Assembly (NCBI GenBank): GCA_963764565.1
Contig: CAVXTD010000011.1
Coordinates: 1-64,000, forward strand
Direction: 5' to 3'
From: DATBLE01 sp963764565
GTDB taxonomy: Bacteria > Actinomycetota > Thermoleophilia > Gaiellales > Gaiellaceae
DNA length: 64,000 nt
Part shown: positions 23,315-32,815 of the stretch, piece after piece
Layout of the letters: each line of letters starts with the position of its first letter
Position numbering within the stretch: position 1 is the first letter of the stretch
Position numbers and translations under genes: made by a program
The notes under the pieces: model-generated
What the model saw: the letters and a program-made list of their open reading frames with translations, nothing else
Told to the model about the DNA's origin: nothing
The model's database searches: none

Positions 23315-23320
23315 AGGATA
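23315..23320 (-). promoter_or_regulatory. Putative -10 (TATCCT) of AlkA-proC-pgl operon
   Basis: TANNNT on the minus strand 7 nt before GTG 23307. Confidence 0.5.
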
Positions 23321-23350
23321 GTGGGCGATCCAGCTGACCACCCGCTCCTT

Positions 23351-23372
23351 ACGGTGCCAGGCACTGTTAAGA
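23351..23372. repeat. GTGCCAGGCAC palindromic repeat, copy 1
   Basis: Core GTGCC-A-GGCAC at 23354-23364 followed by TGTTAAGA. In the divergent gap between the glycosylase and methyltransferase genes. Confidence 0.7.
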
Positions 23373-23428
23373 GTCGTCACACCTTTGTCGCCGCCGAGAG
23401 CGGCAGAGCTGCGGGATACCCTCTGCCG

Positions 23429-24095
23429 GTGGAGATGCGCCGTACGTGGGACGCGCTCGCCGGCGCCGACTGCGCGGTGTACGTCGGCGACCCGGCGACC
23501 GGCGCCGAGGAACTCGCGGGGCTCTTCGGGCGGCTCGGCGCCGACCCGCGCGGCGGCCTGTGCGTCGAGGTCGGCTGCGGGCCCGGACGCATGACCGGCG
23601 CACTCGCTGAGCGCTTCGACGAAGTGCTGGCTCTCGACGTCTCGCCCGCGATGCTGGAGCGCGCGCGGAGTAGCGTCGCCGCGCGCGAACGTGAAGTTCC
23701 AGCTCGTCTCCGGCGATCGGCTCGAGGGCCTGGAGAGCGGCGTCGCGGATGCGGTGATCTGCTACCTCGTGCTTCAGCACTTGCCCTCTGCCGGCGTCGT
23801 CCGCTCGTACCTGCGCGAGTTTGCGCGGGTGCTCTCGCCCGCAGGGCACGCGTTCGTGCAGGTTCCCGTGCTGGCCTCGGGCTGGCGACCGAGGCTGTGG
23901 CGATTCGCCCGGCGCCCGCTGCTAGGCGTGTCCAGGCGGCCCGAGCGTGGCCCGGCGTTCCGGGGCTTTCGGCTGACGAGACGGGAGCTCGAAGCCGCGC
24001 TCGCCGCCGCAGGTCTGCGCGCGGTCGCCTCGGACGAAGGGGAATCGCCCTACCGGTTCAGCCGCGATCGATTCCTCGAGCTCGCGCGGCGATGA
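23429..24095 (+). CDS. SAM-dependent methyltransferase, class I (frameshifted)
   Basis: About 220 residues. GTG 23429 or ATG 23435 start. Motif I CVEVGCGPGRMTGALAERF and LALDVSPAMLERAR bind S-adenosylmethionine. Near 23687 the frame slips; it continues as VKFQLVSGDRLEGLESGVADAVICYLVLQHLPSAG and RVLSPAGHAFVQVPVLA. Substrate unknown. Its stop overlaps the next gene by ATGA, suggesting a link with surface-glycan synthesis. Confidence 0.75.
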
Positions 24096-25522
24096 CGGCG
24101 GCCGCGCTCGCCGTCTACGGAGCGCTGCTCGCGGGGGCGCTCGTCGCAGTGTGGCGCCGTCCGGCGGTCGCGCTCTACCTGTTCATTCTCGGCCTGCCGC
24201 TCCACAACATCGTCATGTCGCTGCTCTACGGCGGCGGCGTTCACGGCGGGGCGCTCGACGCGATCCAGGCGTGGAAGGAGATCCTGCTCGCAACGGCTCT
24301 GCTGTCGGTTGCCTCGAGCGCGATTCGCGTGAGACGGCTGCCATTTCGCCTCGGTCTCATCGACGCGCTCGCGCTTGCCTTCGCCGCGCTCGTCGTCCTG
24401 TACGCGGTCATCCCGCAGGATGCGCTGGGAGGACACGCGGGAGCGAAGGCCGTCCTCTACGGCCTGCGCCACGACCTCGTTCTCGTCGCCGCATACTTCC
24501 TCGGCCGCTCGCTCGAGCTCGACATCCGCCGTCTACGCTGGACGGTCGCGGCCGCCGCCGCCGCAGTCGCAGCCTGGGGTCTGATCGAGGTCTACGCGGT
24601 GCCGATCGAGTGGTGGCGACACTCGGGCGCCGTCGGCTACTTCCACCGCGAGCTCGGCTACGACTACCACGGCCCTGCCGGCCTCCCCGAGAACTTCGCT
24701 TTCAACACGAGTGACGGGCTCTTCCGCCGCCTGGTCTCGACGTTCGTCTCGCCGCTTGCCACCGCATACATGCTCGTCGTCGCGCTGCTCCTGCTCGCGA
24801 CCGTGCGGCGGCTGCGCCCGGTCGCCGCCATCCTCGCAGCCGTCTGCGGCGCGGGGCTGCTCTGGACGTTCTCCCGCTCTTCGATCGTCGCGCTCGCTGT
24901 CGGGCTCGTGGTGCTCGCCGCTGCTCGTCGCCGCCGGTGGCCCGTGGCGGCCGCCGTCGTGGTCGTCGCCGTCGGCTTCGGCTTCGCCGCGATCTTCCAC
25001 ACCGTCGCGCCTCGTACGCACTGGTTCGCGTCCGACCTCCCGTACCAGGAGGCACAGGCGAAGGCGAAGGGGCCGCTGCCGACGGGTAGCGGTCTCGACA
25101 CCACGGTCAGCCTCGGCGAGCCGTCGATCCGGAGCCACCTGGACAGCCTCCGGGACGGCATCGAGACGGTCGTGAAACACCCTCAGGGGTACGGGCTCGG
25201 GAACGCCGGCACGACCGCGCAGCGGTTCGGCGTCACGCTGAAGGCGGGCGAGTCGAACTACACCGAGCTCGGCGTCGAGGCCGGGCTCGCGGGTGCGCTG
25301 CTCTTCATCGCCTGGAGCCTTGCCCTCTTCGCCGGGCTCGTGCGCGCCGCGTGGGCGGGCGACCGGGCCGCTGCAGCCGTGGCAGCCGCACTCGCCGCGG
25401 CGCTCGTGCTCGCTATCCAAACCGACGTAATCGGAGTGCCCTGGCTCGCGTACTGTCTCTGGTGGCTCGCGGGAGCCCTCGTCTTCACCGATCGCGAAAG
25501 GGAGCAGACATGGACAGCGTGA
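24092..25522 (+). CDS. O-antigen ligase-like polytopic membrane protein
   Basis: 476 residues with about 11 hydrophobic helices. The long extracytoplasmic loop around residues 300-390 (HTVAPRTHWFASDLPYQEA, YGLGNAGTTAQRFG, GESNYTELGVEAGLAGALLF) and the WTFSRSSIVALAVG helix are typical of the Wzy/WaaL O-antigen ligase/polymerase superfamily (catalytic His/Arg in loops). Likely transfers or polymerises an undecaprenyl-linked glycan on the outer face of the membrane. ATG 24092 overlaps the methyltransferase stop; its own end overlaps the VOC ORF. Confidence 0.78.
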   Translation: MTAAALAVYGALLAGALVAVWRRPAVALYLFILGLPLHNIVMSLLYGGGVHGGALDAIQAWKEILLATALLSVASSAIRVRRLPFRLGLIDALALAFAALVVLYAVIPQDALGGHAGAKAVLYGLRHDLVLVAAYFLGRSLELDIRRLRWTVAAAAAAVAAWGLIEVYAVPIEWWRHSGAVGYFHRELGYDYHGPAGLPENFAFNTSDGLFRRLVSTFVSPLATAYMLVVALLLLATVRRLRPVAAILAAVCGAGLLWTFSRSSIVALAVGLVVLAAARRRRWPVAAAVVVVAVGFGFAAIFHTVAPRTHWFASDLPYQEAQAKAKGPLPTGSGLDTTVSLGEPSIRSHLDSLRDGIETVVKHPQGYGLGNAGTTAQRFGVTLKAGESNYTELGVEAGLAGALLFIAWSLALFAGLVRAAWAGDRAAAAVAAALAAALVLAIQTDVIGVPWLAYCLWWLAGALVFTDREREQTWTA

Positions 25523-25803
25523 TCACCTGGCACGAACTGATGACGAGCGACGTCGACGCAGCGGCGCGCTTCTATACCGAGCTGCTCGGCCTCGAGCTGG
25601 AGACGGCGGACATGGGCGACTTCCAGTATCCGATGCTGAAGAAGGACGGCCGCACCCATGCGGGCTTCGTCGCCAAGCCGGAGGAGGCGCAGGCCCCGTC
25701 GCTCGGTGGGCGACACGAGATGATCGCCGTCGTCGGCCGGGCCGTGGTGGAGGGTCGCACTCGGCTCGGCGGCGCGTGTGAGTGCGCGCCGAGCGGCCTG
25801 TGA
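25510..25803 (+). CDS. VOC/glyoxalase-like protein, C-terminus replaced
   Basis: 97 residues. The first about 65 residues are a clear VOC module (ITWHELMTSDVDAAARFYTELLGLELETADMGD, YPMLKKDGRTHAGF, with His and Glu metal-ligand positions). After PSLGG the expected second half (a WxxY-V-DVDAxxxRA type motif and the closing FAVLxDPxGA) is absent and the sequence becomes unrelated. Overlaps the end of the ligase gene. It looks like a gene truncated at the junction with the poor-quality kdp region, either by rearrangement or by assembly. Confidence 0.55.
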   Translation: MDSVITWHELMTSDVDAAARFYTELLGLELETADMGDFQYPMLKKDGRTHAGFVAKPEEAQAPSLGGRHEMIAVVGRAVVEGRTRLGGACECAPSGL

Positions 25804-25820
25804 ACCGTCGTAGGCGACGA

Positions 25821-27526
25821 TTAGCTGTTTGTGGCCGCTCGTGGGAACGTCTCCTTGCTCTTTGCATCACCTGGGCCGCCGGCACCGTTCATGTTGGATT
25901 CAGGGCCTGGGTCGGGCCGCAGGATGAGCGTCTCGCTCGGCGCGTGGGTGAGGATCCAGAGTGAGGTCCTTGGGCGTGAAGCCCGGGTCCTCGTGCGACG
26001 GGCGCCGGGAACGACGATGCGGTCGAAGCGCTCGACCTCCCAGAGCCGCTTGAGCGCGTGGATCGGCGTGCGGCCGGTCTCGACGCGCGCGTCGACCGGC
26101 ACGCCCGGCGCGCAGCGCGGCGTGCTCGACCGCCTCGAGCAGCGGCATCGCGACGCTCGACCTGCTGGCTGCATCGGCGCGTCTTGGGCGTAACTCGAGC
26201 GGGACGACGGATCAGGTAGGCAGGCGACGAGCGTCGCGTCCTCGGCGCGCGCGATCCGGATCGCGGCGTCGAGCACGGTCGCGTCGAGCGCGCCGCCGGT
26301 GAACGGGACGAGGACGCGCTTCGCACGCGGTCGGGCGTCGAGCGCGGCCGCGCGCGGACGCGAGCGCACGCGAGCGCGACGGCGGGGCCAGCAAGCCGAT
26401 CGGCGAGCAGCGAAGCGTCACTCGCTGCTCCTCGCCCTGCAGCGCGCGGTCGGCGACCACGCGGATGTCGATGCCGGGCAGCTCGCGCACCAGCCTGGAG
26501 ACGCAGCGAGCCGCCGAGGATCTCCCGGCGGCGCGACTCGTCGGGAGTGCCGACGAAGATGTAGGTCGAGCCGCGCTCGCGCGACCACGCGCCTGACGGT
26601 GTCGACAGGTTGTCGCCCTCGCGCCTCGAGGAAGTGGGCGCCGAGGATGCCGGCGAGCCGGCGCAGCGCGGCGAGCTGAGGTCGCCTCCTCCTCGGTCGA
26701 GCTCGCTGCCCGGGCGCCGCACCCAGAGCGCGTCGAGCTCGGCGCCGAGCCGCTGGGCCGAGCGGAACGCGCGCCGGATGATGCGCTGCGACGCGGCTGC
26801 GGCTCGACGAGCGCGAGGATCGCGCTCGGCGACCGCCTGCTGGCTGAGCGGGTCGAGCACGGTCGGTCTGCCGGCTGCGCCTCGACGTCCTCGGCCAGCT
26901 CGCGCAGCGCGAGCTCGCGCAGCGCGCCGAGGTTGTCGAGCCGGAAGAAGTTCGTCAGCGCGGTCTCGGCCCGCTCGGGGGCGTAGACCTTCCCGGCGCG
27001 CAGCCGTTCCTGGAGCGCCTCCGGCGTGAGGTCGACGAGGACGACCTCGTCCGCCTCGTCGAGGATCCGGTCCGGGAAGGTCTCGCGGACGCGGACGCCG
27101 GTGAGCTCGAAGACGCGGTCGTTCAGGCTCTCGAGATGCTGGATGTTGACGGTCGAGATCACGTCGATCCCGGCGGCGAGCATCTCGTCGATGTCCTGGT
27201 AGCGCTTCTCGTTGCGCATGCCCCGGCGCGTTCGTGTGGGCGAGCTCGTCGATGAGCGCCAGCTCGGGCTCGCGGCGGATCACCGCGTCGACGTCCATCT
27301 CCTCGAGCTCCAGGCCGCCGTGCGCGGCGCGCAGGCGCGGCACCGACCTCGAGCCCTCCGCGAGCGCGACTCGTCTCGGGGCGGTCGTGCGGCTCGAGGT
27401 AGCCGATCACGACGTCGACGGCCCTCGGCCTGCGCCTGACGTCCCTCCTGCAGCATCCGGTAGGTCTTGCCGACGCCGGCCGCCATTCCGAGCAGGATGC
27501 GGTAGCGGCCGCGCGCACGTCTTCAC
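25821..27526 (-). CDS. kdpD: KdpD N-terminal sensor protein with USP domains (separate from kinase), many frameshifts
   Basis: Corresponds to the cytoplasmic KdpD domain that regulates the K+-responsive kinase. Walker-type loop LGMAAGVGKTYRMLQEG, then HGGLELEEMDVDAVI, LALIDELAHTNAPG, RYQDIDEMLAAGIDVISTVNIQHLESLND and DEADEVVLVDLTPEALQERLRAGKVY are KdpD hallmarks. Two universal-stress-protein modules follow, the second reading RVLVPFTGGALDATVLDAAIRIA, ETGRTPIHALKRLW, FDRIVVPGA and SETLILRPDP. No histidine kinase follows; that part is a separate gene at 32812-34179. The probable GTG start 27526 overlaps the kdpB stop. At least five frame changes, so boundaries inside are approximate. Confidence 0.78.
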
Positions 27527-29584
27527 GCTCCGAGCAGGTTGTGGACCAGCGAGGTCGATCAGCTTGATCGCCGATGAAGGGCAGGATCATGCCGCCGAGC
27601 GCCGTAGATCAGCAGGTTGCGCCGCAGCAGCGCGGTCGCGCCGATCGCCCGGTACTTGACGCCGTTGAGGGCGAGCGGGACGAGCGCGGGGATGATCAGC
27701 GCGTTGAAGATGATCGCCGAGATGATCGCGCTCTTCGGCGTGCCGAGGTGCATGACGTTGAGCGCGTCGAGCGGCCCGCGCTCGCCCGGCGTGCGTCGCG
27801 TAGGTGAAGGCGAACATCGCCGGCAGGATCGCGAAGTACTTGGCGACGTCGTTGGCGATCGAGAACGTGGTCAGCGCGCCGCGGGTGATCAGCAGCTGCT
27901 TGCCGACCTCGACGATCTCGATCAGCTTCGTCGGGTTGGAGTCGAGGTCGACCATGTTGCCGGCCTCCTTGGCGGCCGACGTGCCCGTGTTCATCGCGAC
28001 GCCGACGTCGGCCTGGGCGAGCGCCGGCGCGTCGTTCGTGCCGTCGCCGGTCATGGCGACCATCCGGCCCTTCGCCTGCTCCTCCTTGATCAGCGCGAGC
28101 TTCGCCTCGGGCGTCGCCTCGGCGAGGAAGTCGTCGACGCCGGCCTCCTCTGCGATCACGGCGGCGGTGACGCGGTTGTCGCCGGTGATCATCACCGTGC
28201 GGATGCCCATCTTGCGCAGCTCGTCGAAGCGCTCGCGCATGCCGCCCTTGACGATGTCCTTGAGGTGGATGACGCCGAGCACGAAGTTGTCCTGGGCGAC
28301 GACGAGCGGCGTGCCGCCGGCGCGCGCGATCTTGTCGACCTCCGCGTCGAGCCTCGCGGGCGCGCTTGCCGCCCTGCTCCTCGACGAAGCGCTTGACGGC
28401 GTCGGCGGCGCCCTTGCGGAGCTGCTGCCCGTCGAGTCGACGCCGCTCATCCGCGTCGTCGCCGAGAACGGGATGAACGTCGCCTCGTGCTCGGCGAGCT
28501 CGCGCCCGCGCAGCCCGTACTGCTCCTTGGCGAGGACGACGATCGAGCGGCCCTCGGGCGTCTCGTCGGCGAGCGACGAGAGCTGCGCGGCCTCGGCGAG
28601 CTCCTCGGCGGCGACGCCGTCGACGGGCACGAACTCGGACGCCTGGCGGTTGCCGAGCGTGATCGTGCCGGTCTTGTCGAGCAGCAGTACGTCGACGTCG
28701 CCGGACGCCTCGACCGCCCGGCCCGACATCGCGAGCACGTTCCGCTGCACGAGCCGGTCCATGCCGGCGATGCCGATCGCGGAGAGCAGCGCGCCGATCG
28801 TGGTCGGGATCAGCGCGACGAGCAGCGCGATCAGGACCGTCTGCGAGAGGTGGCGTGCCCGCGTAGATCGCGAACGGGCTTGAGCGTCACGACCGCAGCG
28901 AGGAACGTGATCGTCAGCCCGGCGAGCAGGATGTTGAGCGCGATCTCGTTCGGCGTCTTGCGGCGCTCGGCGCCCTCGACGAGCGCGATCATCCGGTCGA
29001 GGAACGACCGGCCCGGCTCCTGGGTGACCTCGATCACGAGCCGGTCGGAGAGCAGCTTCGTGCCGCCGGTGACGGCCGAGCGGTCGCCGCCGGCCTCGCG
29101 GATCACCGGGGCCGACTCGCCGGTGATCGCCGACTCGTCGACCGAGCCGACGCCCTCGATCACCTCGCCGTCGGCCGGGATGACCTCGCCCGCCTCGACG
29201 ACGACGACGTCGCCCGCGCTGGAGCTCGGGCGCCGGGACCTCGCCGGCCGTCCCGCAGGCGGGCGACGGGTCGTGGTCCGCGTCGCACGCAGCGCGTTCG
29301 CCTGCGCCTTGCCGCGGCCTTCGGCGATCGCCTCGGCGAAGTTCGCGAAGAGCACCGTCAGCCAGAGCCAGACCGCGATCACGCCGACGAACCAGAGCTG
29401 CCCCGTGTGCCCGCGGGCGAGGTCGAGCACGAAGATCACCGTCGTGATCACGCTGCCGAGCTCGACGATGAACATCACCGGGTTGCGCGAGCTGGCTGCC
29501 GCGGGTCGAGCTTGGGGAACGAGTCGCGGACCGCCGCGAGCGGCGATGTCGCGCGAGAAGATGCTTGCCGCCGGTGCGGGCCAT
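27523..29584 (-). CDS. kdpB: K+-transporting P-type ATPase subunit B (frameshifted)
   Basis: Catalytic subunit of the KdpFABC potassium pump. Seen: MARTGGKHLLA start, VPADGEVIEG-type actuator segment, ITGESAPVIREAGGD, the phosphorylation loop LLLDKTGTITLGNRQASEF, KxGTPL-type loop, and VAMTGDGTNDAPALAQADVGVAMNTGT. TM helices near VALIPTTIGALLSAIG carry the signature of KdpB. Frame breaks near 28860, 29220-29290, 29500, 28340-28440, 27790 and three within 27530-27610. ATG 29584 follows kdpC by 2 nt. Confidence 0.9.
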
Positions 29585-29586
29585 TG

Positions 29587-30182
29587 CTAGCTCTGCTCCT
29601 TGTCGAGTGCGAGGTTCAGCTTCGAGGACGTTGACGCCCGGCTCGCCGAGGAAGCCGAGGCTGCGACCGTCGGTGTTGTCGTCGATCAGCTGCTGGACCC
29701 GGCCGAGCGGCAGGTGGCGGACGGCGGCGATCCGGCGCGACTGCAGTGCGGCGTACGCGGGCGAGATGTCGGGGTCGATCCCGGAGGCCGAGGTCGTGAC
29801 CGCGTCGACCGGGATGTCGCCGATGGTCAGGCCGGGGTTGTACGGGCCCTCGAGCTTCGAGGATCGCCCGCGCAGCCGCCTTGACGTTCTTCGCCAGATC
29901 GGGGTTGGTCGGGCCGAGGTTCGCGAACGTCGTCGCGCCGGCGTTGTAGGCGGGCGACGGTCGCCGACGGCCGCTCGTGGAAGTAGCGCGGGCTCGTGAA
30001 CTCCTGGGCGGCGCGCTCCGAGCCGACGACCTTGCCGTCGACCGTCGATCAGGCTGCCGTTCGCCTTGTGCTTCGCACGTGACCTGGGCGAAGCCGGTCA
30101 TCAGCAGCCGGGTAGGCGAAGCCGAAGACGGCGGTGAGTAGCGACGACCGCGACCAGCGAGGCCTACGACGTCGCGCAGCAT
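29587..30182 (-). CDS. kdpC: K+-transporting ATPase subunit C (frameshifted)
   Basis: Single-TM subunit that stabilises the KdpA-KdpB complex. Seen: LLMTGFAQV in the N-terminal helix, YFHERPSATV, YNAGATTFANLGPTNPDLAKNV, and the closing LALDKEQS before TAG. Several frame changes. It lies between kdpA and kdpB, unlike the standard kdpABC order. ATG 30182 overlaps the kdpA stop (TGATG). Confidence 0.85.
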
Positions 30183-31873
30183 CAGTGCATCAGCCCTTCG
30201 ACGATCGGCCCGAGCGTCAGCGCCGGGAAGATCATCAGCCCGGCGGTGAGGGCGATCACGCCGACGAGCAGCACGACGAACGTCGGCCCGTCGGTGCGGA
30301 AGGTTCCGGCGGAGGCCGGGACCGTCTTCTTCGCCGCGAGCGAGCCGCCGATCGCGAGCGCCGCGAGCAGCGGCACGAAGCGGCCGAGGAACAGCGCGAT
30401 CGCGCCGAAGCTCGCGGAGAAGTTCGTCGCCCCGTAGCCGGCGAACGCGCTGCCGTTGTTGTTCCCCTGCGAGTCGTAGGCGTAGAGCGCCTCGGTGAAG
30501 CCGTGGACGCCGCTGTTGAAGATCGAGGCGAGCCCGGCCTTGGTCACGATCGCGAGCGCGGTCAGCACGAGGACCATCGTCGGCACGAAGAGCGCTCCGA
30601 GCGCGGCGAGCTTGATCTCGCGCGCCTCGATCTTCTTCCCGAGCCACTCGGGCGTGCGCCCGACCATCAAGCCCGGCGACGAAGACGGCGATCAGGATGT
30701 AGAAGAACATCCCGTAGAGGCCCGAGCCGACCCCGCCGAAGATCACCTCGCCGAGGAAGATGTTCACGAGCGGCACGGCGCCGCCCGCGGCCGTCAGCGC
30801 GTCATGGCCGCCGTTGACGGAGCCGTTCGAGGCGTCGGTCGTCGCCGTCGCCCAGAGCGCCGTGTTGGCGATCCCGAAGCGGACCTCCTTGTCGGCCATG
30901 TTGCCGCCCGACTGGCCGTGGCCCTGGGTGATGTTCACGCCCGAGCGCGCGGAGCACCTGCGAGCCGTGCTGCTCGGCTCGGGAGCGCCGTGCCGACGCC
31001 GATCGCGAAGATCGCGAACATCGCCGCGAAGACCATCCACGCGTGCCGCCGGGCCAGCACCATCTTCCCGAACATGAACACCTGCGCCGGCCGGGATCAG
31101 CAGGATCGAGAGCATCTCGAAGAAGTTCGAGAGGCCCGTCGGGTTCTCGAACGGCACGGACGAGTTCGAGTTGTAGAAGCCGCCGCCGTTCGTCCCGAGC
31201 TGCTTGATCGCGATCTGCGACGCGGCCGGGCCGCGCGCGATCGTCTGCTGCGCGCCCTCGAGCGTCGTCGCCGTCGCGTGGCCGTGGAAGGTCTGCGGCA
31301 CGCCCTGCGAGATCAGGATCACCGCGAGGATCACGGCGAGCGGCAGCAGGACGTAGACGAGCGACCGGTAGAGGTCGCCCCAGAAGTTGCCGAGCTCGCT
31401 GCGCGAGCGGCTGCGAGAGCCCGCGCACGACCGCGGCGAGCACCGCCATCCCGACCCGGCGGAGACGAAGTTCTGCACCGCCAGCCCGGCCATCTGGGTC
31501 AGGTACGACATCGTGTACTCGCCGCCGTAGTACTGCCAGTTCGTGTTCGTGACGAAGCTGGCCGCCGTGTTCAGCGAGATGTGCGCCGGCACGCCTTTCA
31601 GGTGGTCCGGGTTCAGGAACAGGTGCCCCTGGAGGCGCTGGATCACGTAGAGCAGCCCGAAGAACGAGACGCTGAAGACGAGCACGGTCTTCGCGTAGCT
31701 CTTCCAGTCCTGCTCGCGGTTGCCGCCGACGAGGCGGAGGAAGCCGCGCTCGAGCCGCGCGAACGGCAGCCGCTCGGCCGTGTAGACCCGCGCCATCCAG
31801 AGGCCGAGCGGGTAGCGAGCGCGACCAGCGCGACCGCGTAGACGAGGATCTGGGCGATGCCCTGGCCGCTCAC
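30182..31873 (-). CDS. kdpA: K+-transporting ATPase subunit A (frameshifted)
   Basis: Potassium channel-like subunit, about 560 residues. Selectivity-filter loops: NTNWQYYGGEYTMSYL, LGTNGGGFYNSNSSVPFENPT, ANTALWATATTDASNGSVNGGHDALTAAGG and NNNGSAFAGYGATNF. C-terminal AALAIGGSLAAKKTVPASAGTFRTDGPTF is the family signature. GTG 31873 (VSGQGIAQI) overlaps the kdpF stop. Frame breaks near 30670, 30950-30990, 31090, 31410-31460 and 31820. Confidence 0.9.
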
Positions 31874-31957
31874 AGCCGCTCCCCGCGGAAGAGCGCGTAG
31901 ACGAGGTAGGCGAGCACCGCCAACGAGACCACGAGCCCGAACGTCGCCCGACGACAT
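31870..31957 (-). CDS. kdpF: KdpF small subunit (one frameshift)
   Basis: About 28 residues: ATFGLVVSLAVLAYLVYALFR then GERL and TGA, the usual KdpF pattern of one helix followed by a positive tail. ATG 31957 joins this frame if one extra G near 31948 is removed. Overlaps upstream peptide by TGATG and kdpA by GTGA. Confidence 0.75.
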
Positions 31958-32040
31958 CAGATGCGACCCAACACCCAAACGAGGGCGAAGGCAAAGGCGA
32001 AGCAGGCGGCCGCGATCGCGAGCGCTGCGAGGTCGAACAT
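31957..32040 (-). CDS. 27-residue single-helix membrane peptide preceding kdpF
   Basis: MFDLAALAIAAACFAFAFAL followed by VWVLGRI: one transmembrane helix with an N-terminal acidic residue and C-terminal Arg. First gene after the kdp promoter region; its TGA overlaps the kdpF ATG. Resembles KdpF in size but not sequence, so it may be an additional small pump subunit or regulator. No frameshift. Confidence 0.6.
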   Translation of the reverse strand: MFDLAALAIAAACFAFAFALVWVLGRI

Positions 32041-32060
32041 GTGACGACGGTAGGCCGGAA

Positions 32061-32111
32061 GCCCTGAACGCGGCTTGAAGCTTTCGGCGCGCGCCCTGAA
32101 GAAGGCGTGAA
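32061..32111 (-). promoter_or_regulatory. Tandem direct repeat, candidate KdpE binding sites
   Basis: On the minus strand two 19-nt sites, TTCA-N7-TTCAGGGC at 32093-32111 and 32061-32079, 32 bp apart (about three helical turns), in the 83-bp gap between kdpE and the structural genes. OmpR-class regulators such as KdpE bind direct repeats in this geometry. Confidence 0.55.
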
Positions 32112-32123
32112 GGTTTGGTCCGG

Positions 32124-32815
32124 CTAGACCCGCGTGGCGGGGTCGACGAGCCGGTAGCCCGCGCCGGGCTCGGTCAGCAGGTAGCGCGGCCGCGCAGGGT
32201 CGGGCTCGATCTTGCGCCGCAGCTGCGAGACGTGCACGTGCAGCAGGTTCGACTCGGTGCCGTAGCCGGGGCCCCAGACCTCGCGCAGGAGCATGCGGTG
32301 GGTGAGCAGCTTGCCCTCGTGCTGCGCGAACACGCGCAGCAGGTCGAACTGGTGCGGCGTCAGGTGCACGGGCTTGCCGTCGACGCGCACCTCGCGCTTC
32401 TCGAGGTCGACCTCGAGCTCGCCGACCCGAGCACCGGCTCGCCCGACGGGACGGCGCGGCGCAGCGCCGCGCGCAGCCGCGCGAGCAGCTCGTCGATCCC
32501 GACCGGCTTCGTGACGTAGTCGTCGGCGCCCGCGTCGAGCGCGGCCACCTTCTCCCGCTCGTCGCCGACCGCCGAGAGCACGATCACCGGCGCCGAGCTC
32601 CACGTGCGCAGCTCCCGGCAGACGTCCGTTCCCGTGCCGTCCGGGAGCACGAGGTCGAGGATCACCGCCTCCGGCGGCCGCATCGCCGCCGCGGCGAGCG
32701 CGCCCTCGGCCGTGTCGGCCGTCTCGACCTCGTAGCCGGCGCCGCGCAGGCTCGTCCGCAGCGCGCGCAGGATCTGCTGCTCGTCGTCGACGACGAGCAC
32801 GCGCGCGCCGCTCAT
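32124..32815 (-). CDS. kdpE: Response regulator KdpE (frameshifted once)
   Basis: 230 residues. Receiver domain VLVVDDEQQILRALRTSL, phospho-acceptor Asp in AVILDLVLPDGTG, Ser/Thr in VIVLSAV, Lys in DDYVTKPVG. OmpR-type winged helix: LTPHQFDLLRVFAQHEGKLLT, LREVWGPGYGTESNLLHVHVSQLRRKIEPD and YLLTEPGAGYRL. Frame break near 32430, between receiver and wing. ATG 32815 overlaps the kinase stop by ATGA. Confidence 0.88.

Noticed and set aside
22769..25522. Apparent single 917-codon protein covering methyltransferase and O-antigen ligase
   Set aside because: The continuous frame results from the methyltransferase frameshift; the ligase has its own ATG overlapping the methyltransferase stop.
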